From positions 1-9,153 of the forward strand of contig JAKAIJ010000096.1 of the NCBI GenBank assembly GCA_021814355.1: a DNA stretch of 9,153 bases. Direction: 5' to 3'. Origin of the DNA: Acidobacteriota bacterium (GTDB lineage Bacteria; Acidobacteriota; UBA4820; DSQY01). The position numbers and the translations under genes are program-made. Below are positions 6,071 to 9,153 of this stretch, piece by piece; the first letter of the stretch is position 1, and every line of letters begins with the position of its first letter. Below the pieces are notes generated by a model that saw only the letters and a program-made list of their open reading frames with translations, had not been told where the DNA came from and made no database searches.

Positions 6071-7120
6071 ATGAGGGTGCCGTCCGGCGCGAAGTCCGTT
6101 CTGGCCGTGGCGGCCCTCGCCGCCGCGTGTCGGCTCGCGGGCCAGGAGGGCGTGGCTCCCCCCCTCCCCCGGCTGGAGGTGGAGGGGACGCTCCCCGTGA
6201 TCCTGAACCTCAGGCCGGTGCGTCTGCGCACCGACGAGGCGCGTCTGCCCGGAGCGGGCCCGCGGCGACCCAGCCGGGTGGCCCCTTCGGCGAAAGCCTA
6301 CGGACACGCCGACTACTCCCACCTCCCGCCCAACCTGAGCTTCTATGCCGGGCTCTCGGAACGCCGTGATGTGAACCGCCCCGAAGTTCGGGTGGGCCTC
6401 AAGGGAGAGGCCGTCGGAGGACGCGCGCTCCTGATCGCCATGGAGACGGCCCGCGGCGAAGCCCGGGTCTCCCCGGTGTGCGCGCGGCGGCTCGGGCTCG
6501 AAGCCACCGAGGGCGCGGCGGTGGCCGTTCCGCCGCTCCGGCTGGGCTCGCTCACCCTCACGGGCCTCTCGGCCCGCGTGGCCTCGGCGGGGGAGATCCC
6601 CGGCGAGGTCTTCGACCTGTCGCTGCCCCTCGCCGCTTTCCGGGGCTACGCGCTCTTCTGGCGGCCCAGGGGCGGCCGGCTCGGCTTCTACCCCGCCGCC
6701 ACTCCGCCGGAGCAGGCGTTGGGCGCGGCCGCCCTGAAGGCCCCGTGCCTCTGGCACGACGGCGCCCTTCACCTCCAGGTCTTGATCCACGGGAGGGTGC
6801 TCGCCTGGATGCGGGTGGACGGCGGGACCCCCCACACCCGGTTCGACCCCGTGCTCCTCCGGAAATCGGGGCTGGACTATGTGTCCGCGGACGTGGCCCA
6901 GGCCGCCCTGCCGGGGCGGGGCTACGTTGAGGAGGCGGACTTTTTCCTGGGGCCCGCCTCCGTACGGCTCCAGGGCGCCCGGGTCGCGCCGCTCGACGGA
7001 GGAGGTCCTACGCCCCTCGCGGGCGTGCTGGGACGGGACGTCCTCGAAGAGTTCGAGTTTTTCCTCGAGGTTGGCGCCCCCTCGCTCTGGTTCTGCGGCG
7101 ACCGGACGACGCGACGATGA
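6071..7120 (+). CDS. Exported protein with two degenerate retropepsin-like domains
   Basis: A 349-residue protein that I read as two retroviral-aspartic-protease-like (Asp_protease_2/gag-asp type) domains in tandem. ATG at 6071 has a perfect AGGAGG 5 bases upstream, and the frame's upstream extension runs opposite radA and is rejected. The N-terminus has a signal-like stretch (VLAVAALAAAC; Cys20 could be a weak lipobox). Domain 1 (~104-208): LIAMETARGEARVSPVCARR then LGL follows the family pattern 'fllDTGAs..vlspalArrLGL', but E125-T-A127 replaces D-T-G. Domain 2 (~228-343): AWMRVDGGTPHTRFDPVLLR then KSGL keeps D250 with G-G-T in place of T-G-A, and ends with the typical LAGVLGRDVLEEFEFFLEVG. 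The fold assignment is inference from these patterns. Proteolysis is doubtful; a binding or altered-catalysis role is possible. It diverges from radA and converges with the VCBS gene. Confidence 0.8.
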   Translation: MRVPSGAKSVLAVAALAAACRLAGQEGVAPPLPRLEVEGTLPVILNLRPVRLRTDEARLPGAGPRRPSRVAPSAKAYGHADYSHLPPNLSFYAGLSERRDVNRPEVRVGLKGEAVGGRALLIAMETARGEARVSPVCARRLGLEATEGAAVAVPPLRLGSLTLTGLSARVASAGEIPGEVFDLSLPLAAFRGYALFWRPRGGRLGFYPAATPPEQALGAAALKAPCLWHDGALHLQVLIHGRVLAWMRVDGGTPHTRFDPVLLRKSGLDYVSADVAQAALPGRGYVEEADFFLGPASVRLQGARVAPLDGGGPTPLAGVLGRDVLEEFEFFLEVGAPSLWFCGDRTTRR

Positions 7121-7169
7121 GGGCAGAGTCCGCAAAAATCCTGCAAGAGTAAAGCGGGCGGTTCAGGCG

Positions 7170-9153
7170 TCAGGGGCAGGTGCGCCCGGGGATGGGCCCG
7201 CCCCCCGAGCTGGTTCCCAGGGGAGCCGATCCGCAGGGGTTCTGCGCGCGCACCAGGTAGTAGAACGCCCCCGCCGGCAGGGCGGAGTCGCTCGCGGAGG
7301 TGGCGGCGATGTCCGTGGCAAGACAGGTGGCCGTATTGAAGTCCGCCGGGGTCACGCTGCGTAGGAGGTCGTAGACGACGCCGTTTCCGCCGGGCGCGGC
7401 CGGCGGGCTCCAGCTCAGGACCGTGGGGGACGAGCCCGCCAGGAACAGGTCCCGCGCCTCGGAGGGCGCCGCAGCGCACGCGGTGTTCAGGAAAAGGACC
7501 ACCTGCCCCGCGACGGCGAGGGTGACCGCCAGGTCGGTCCGGCCGTCCATGTTGTAGTCGGCGGCGGAGATGGAGTTGGTGTCGGCCCCCGAGGAGTAGG
7601 TCGCGCCGGGCTGGAAGGTCCCGTCCCCGTTGCCCCTCAGGGCGGAGAAGTTTGCCCCCGTGGTGTTGGGAACCGCGCCGTCCACCTTTCCGTCCCGGTC
7701 CCAGTCGCCGGAGACCGGGTAAACGGGCCCCGTGCCGACCGCCGGCTGGGAGACGAGGGTGAAGTTCCCGGTTCCGTCCCCGGCGTAACAGAGGAGAGAG
7801 GAGCCGCTGTTGACGGCCACGAGGAGGTCCTGGATCCCGTCCCCGTTGAAGTCGGCAACCGCCGCCCCGAAGGGCGTCACGCCGAGGGCCATCGCGGGAC
7901 GCGCCGTGAATCCCCCCGTGCCGTCCCCGAGGAGGATCACCAGAGTCTGGCTTCCAGCCACGGTGACCGCCAGGTCCGGCTTTCCGTCGCGGTTGAAGTC
8001 GCCGACCGACGCGGTGCGGGGGGTGGTGCCGACGTTGACCAGCGAAGGCGCGCCGAACCCGCCCGCGCCGTCGCCCAGGAAAACCGAGAGGTTCCCGGCC
8101 CCGCTGTTGGCCACCACCAGGTCGAGCTTTCCGTCGCGGTTGAAGTCTCCGGCCGTCACCCCCCAGGCCCCGGCTCGGGCCGCGTAGTCCTTGCGGCTGT
8201 ACGAGATCCCGTTCCCCAGGCCGAGGAGGACGGAGAGGACCCCCGTCCCCGAGCAGGCCACCGCGAGGTCGGGGACGCCGTCGCGGTTGAAGTCTCCCGT
8301 GGCGAGCCCCGTCGGGTTCGCGCTGACCGCGACGCCCGAAATGGGGTTGAACGTGCCATCCCCCCTGCCCAGGTAAAGCCCCACCGCCGCGTTGTTGTAG
8401 GCGGTCACGGCGAGGTCGGGGAAGCCGTCCCGGTTGAAGTCCCCCGGGATCGAATAGAGGAGGCTGCTCCCGGTGGTCAGGGTCAGGGAGTAGGCGAAGA
8501 GGCCCCCCGCGGTAAAGGCCGTCGCATTGGGAAAGGTGGAGACGCCGCCTCCGTAGTTGGCCACGGCGAGGTCGGGGCGTCCGTCCCGGTCGAAATCCCC
8601 CGCGGCAACGGAGGCGGGGTGGGTCCCCGCCGTGAGAGCCGTGGCCGGGGAGAACCCGCCTGCGCCGTTTCCAGGCAGGACCAGGACGCCGCCATTGTAG
8701 TCCGCCACCGCCACGTCCGGAAGGGAATCCCCGTTGAAATCGCCGGCGCAGAGTCCGTTGGGGGCGTTGCCCGCCGTGTACGACGCGGGGGCCTGAAAGG
8801 TGCCGTCGCCGTTGCCCAGCCGGACGGTGACCGTGTTGCTCCCGCCGTCGGCAGTGACCAAGTCCGTTTTGCCGTCGCGGTTCAGGTCCACGGCCACGAG
8901 GCCGGAGGGGTTGAAGCCCGTGCTGAGGGCGCCGCGGGCGATGAAGGTCCCGTCGCCCACCCCCTGGTAGAGAGACACCGAGTGGTCCAGGTCGTTGCAA
9001 ACAGCGAGGTCCGGGGATCCGTCGCGGTTGAAGTCCGCCACGACGGCCTCCTTGGGGCTGTTGCCCGTGACGAGCGAGACGGCCGCGCCGAAGGTGCCGT
9101 TCCCGTTGCCCGGGTAGACGAGGAGGAGGTTGCCGTTCTGGACGACCACCGCC
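7170..9153 (-). CDS. Secreted VCBS/FG-GAP repeat protein with C-terminal FnIII-like domain (5' partial)
   Basis: The reading frame is open through the right edge of the window, so the start, any signal peptide and further domains are missing; at least 660 residues are visible. Counting from the GTG at 9149, Asp-rich motifs of the DxDxDG type begin at residues 39, 88, 137, 185, 237, 286, 336, 384, 433, 482 and 531. That is eleven units with a step of 48-52, mostly 49. Units follow 'DFNRDGxPDLAVxN...xVxLGNGDGTF', the integrin-like beta-propeller (FG-GAP/VCBS) pattern whose Asp loops bind calcium. Residues ~560-650 look like a fibronectin III domain (SEARDLFLAGSSPTVLSWSP ... FYYLVRAQNPCGS), followed by a short Gly-rich tail ending RTCP. 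Such proteins are extracellular or surface-bound and often take part in adhesion or polysaccharide binding; the exact role here is unknown. The TGA is at 7170-7172. Confidence 0.93.
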   Translation of the reverse strand, partial: AVVVQNGNLLLVYPGNGNGTFGAAVSLVTGNSPKEAVVADFNRDGSPDLAVCNDLDHSVSLYQGVGDGTFIARGALSTGFNPSGLVAVDLNRDGKTDLVTADGGSNTVTVRLGNGDGTFQAPASYTAGNAPNGLCAGDFNGDSLPDVAVADYNGGVLVLPGNGAGGFSPATALTAGTHPASVAAGDFDRDGRPDLAVANYGGGVSTFPNATAFTAGGLFAYSLTLTTGSSLLYSIPGDFNRDGFPDLAVTAYNNAAVGLYLGRGDGTFNPISGVAVSANPTGLATGDFNRDGVPDLAVACSGTGVLSVLLGLGNGISYSRKDYAARAGAWGVTAGDFNRDGKLDLVVANSGAGNLSVFLGDGAGGFGAPSLVNVGTTPRTASVGDFNRDGKPDLAVTVAGSQTLVILLGDGTGGFTARPAMALGVTPFGAAVADFNGDGIQDLLVAVNSGSSLLCYAGDGTGNFTLVSQPAVGTGPVYPVSGDWDRDGKVDGAVPNTTGANFSALRGNGDGTFQPGATYSSGADTNSISAADYNMDGRTDLAVTLAVAGQVVLFLNTACAAAPSEARDLFLAGSSPTVLSWSPPAAPGGNGVVYDLLRSVTPADFNTATCLATDIAATSASDSALPAGAFYYLVRAQNPCGSAPLGTSSGGGPIPGRTCP
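7530..9037 (-). repeat. Eleven-unit coding tandem repeat (~147 bp period)
   Basis: The calcium-loop codons recur about every 147 bases, visible on the + strand as diverged copies of CCGTCGCGGTTGAAGTC (for example near 7983, 8132, 8279, 8430 and 9020). Units agree well in the DFNRDG loop and the GDGTF turn and differ elsewhere, so this is protein-level repetition, not a recent DNA expansion. Confidence 0.85.

Noticed and set aside
5990..7135. N-terminal extension of the RadA frame up to 7135
   Set aside because: It lies antisense to the retropepsin-like gene, and RadA homologues begin just before the zinc finger, which is where the ATG at 5989 sits.
7121..7169. Convergent gap between the protease-like gene and the VCBS gene
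   Set aside because: Only a 4-bp GCAG/CTGC stem is visible; no supportable bidirectional terminator.
6922..9000. 692-codon minus-strand frame overlapping the VCBS gene
   Set aside because: It is a frame-shifted copy of the VCBS repeats, Arg/Gly/Pro-rich, and it runs through the stop of the real gene into the neighbouring antisense region.
7530..9037. Regularly spaced repeats resembling a CRISPR array
   Set aside because: The period is ~147 bases, copies are diverged and in frame, and they encode calcium-loop motifs.

Overview
The window is GC-rich bacterial DNA, densely coding and free of mobile elements. The gene content suggests a free-living, protein-secreting Gram-negative lineage: a PD40/M28/PDZ exopeptidase, a secreted VCBS/FG-GAP protein and several small secreted proteins. 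The gene style (PD40 fusions, VCBS repeats, and a C-terminal fibronectin-like domain ending in Cys-Pro) recalls Acidobacteriota, but this is inference from style and no marker in the window settles it.

Layout from left to right. (1) Bases 2-70 are probably the last 22 codons of a + strand secreted protein, followed by a GNRA-loop terminator at 94-118. (2) Bases 188-2989 (-) encode a 933-residue exported M28 metallopeptidase with an N-terminal PD40 beta-propeller, a PA-like insert and a C-terminal PDZ domain. (3) A strong minus-strand terminator at 3061-3097 ends a three-gene minus-strand unit: radA (5989-4631), a secreted protein of unknown function whose TTG start overlaps the radA stop (4638-3886), and a small secreted protein with a two-fold helical repeat and a His/Gly-rich tail (3826-3131). 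(4) A short divergent region at 5990-6070 carries two mirror-image extended -10 boxes. One points at radA and would make a leaderless message. The other points at a + strand gene (6071-7120) for an exported protein with two retropepsin-like domains whose catalytic motifs are altered (Glu-Thr-Ala and Asp-Gly-Gly). (5) Bases 7170-9153 (-) are the 3' part of a large VCBS/FG-GAP repeat protein with at least eleven 49-residue units and a terminal fibronectin III-like domain. Its 5' end lies outside the window.

Only RadA is a cytoplasmic housekeeping protein (recombinational DNA repair). The other products all appear to be exported, or, for the two edge fragments, probably so. I see no RNA genes, CRISPR array, insertion sequence or defence system. 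The most interesting item is the tandem retropepsin-like protein with degenerate active sites. Next are the coupling of small secreted proteins to radA and the paired extended -10 promoters.
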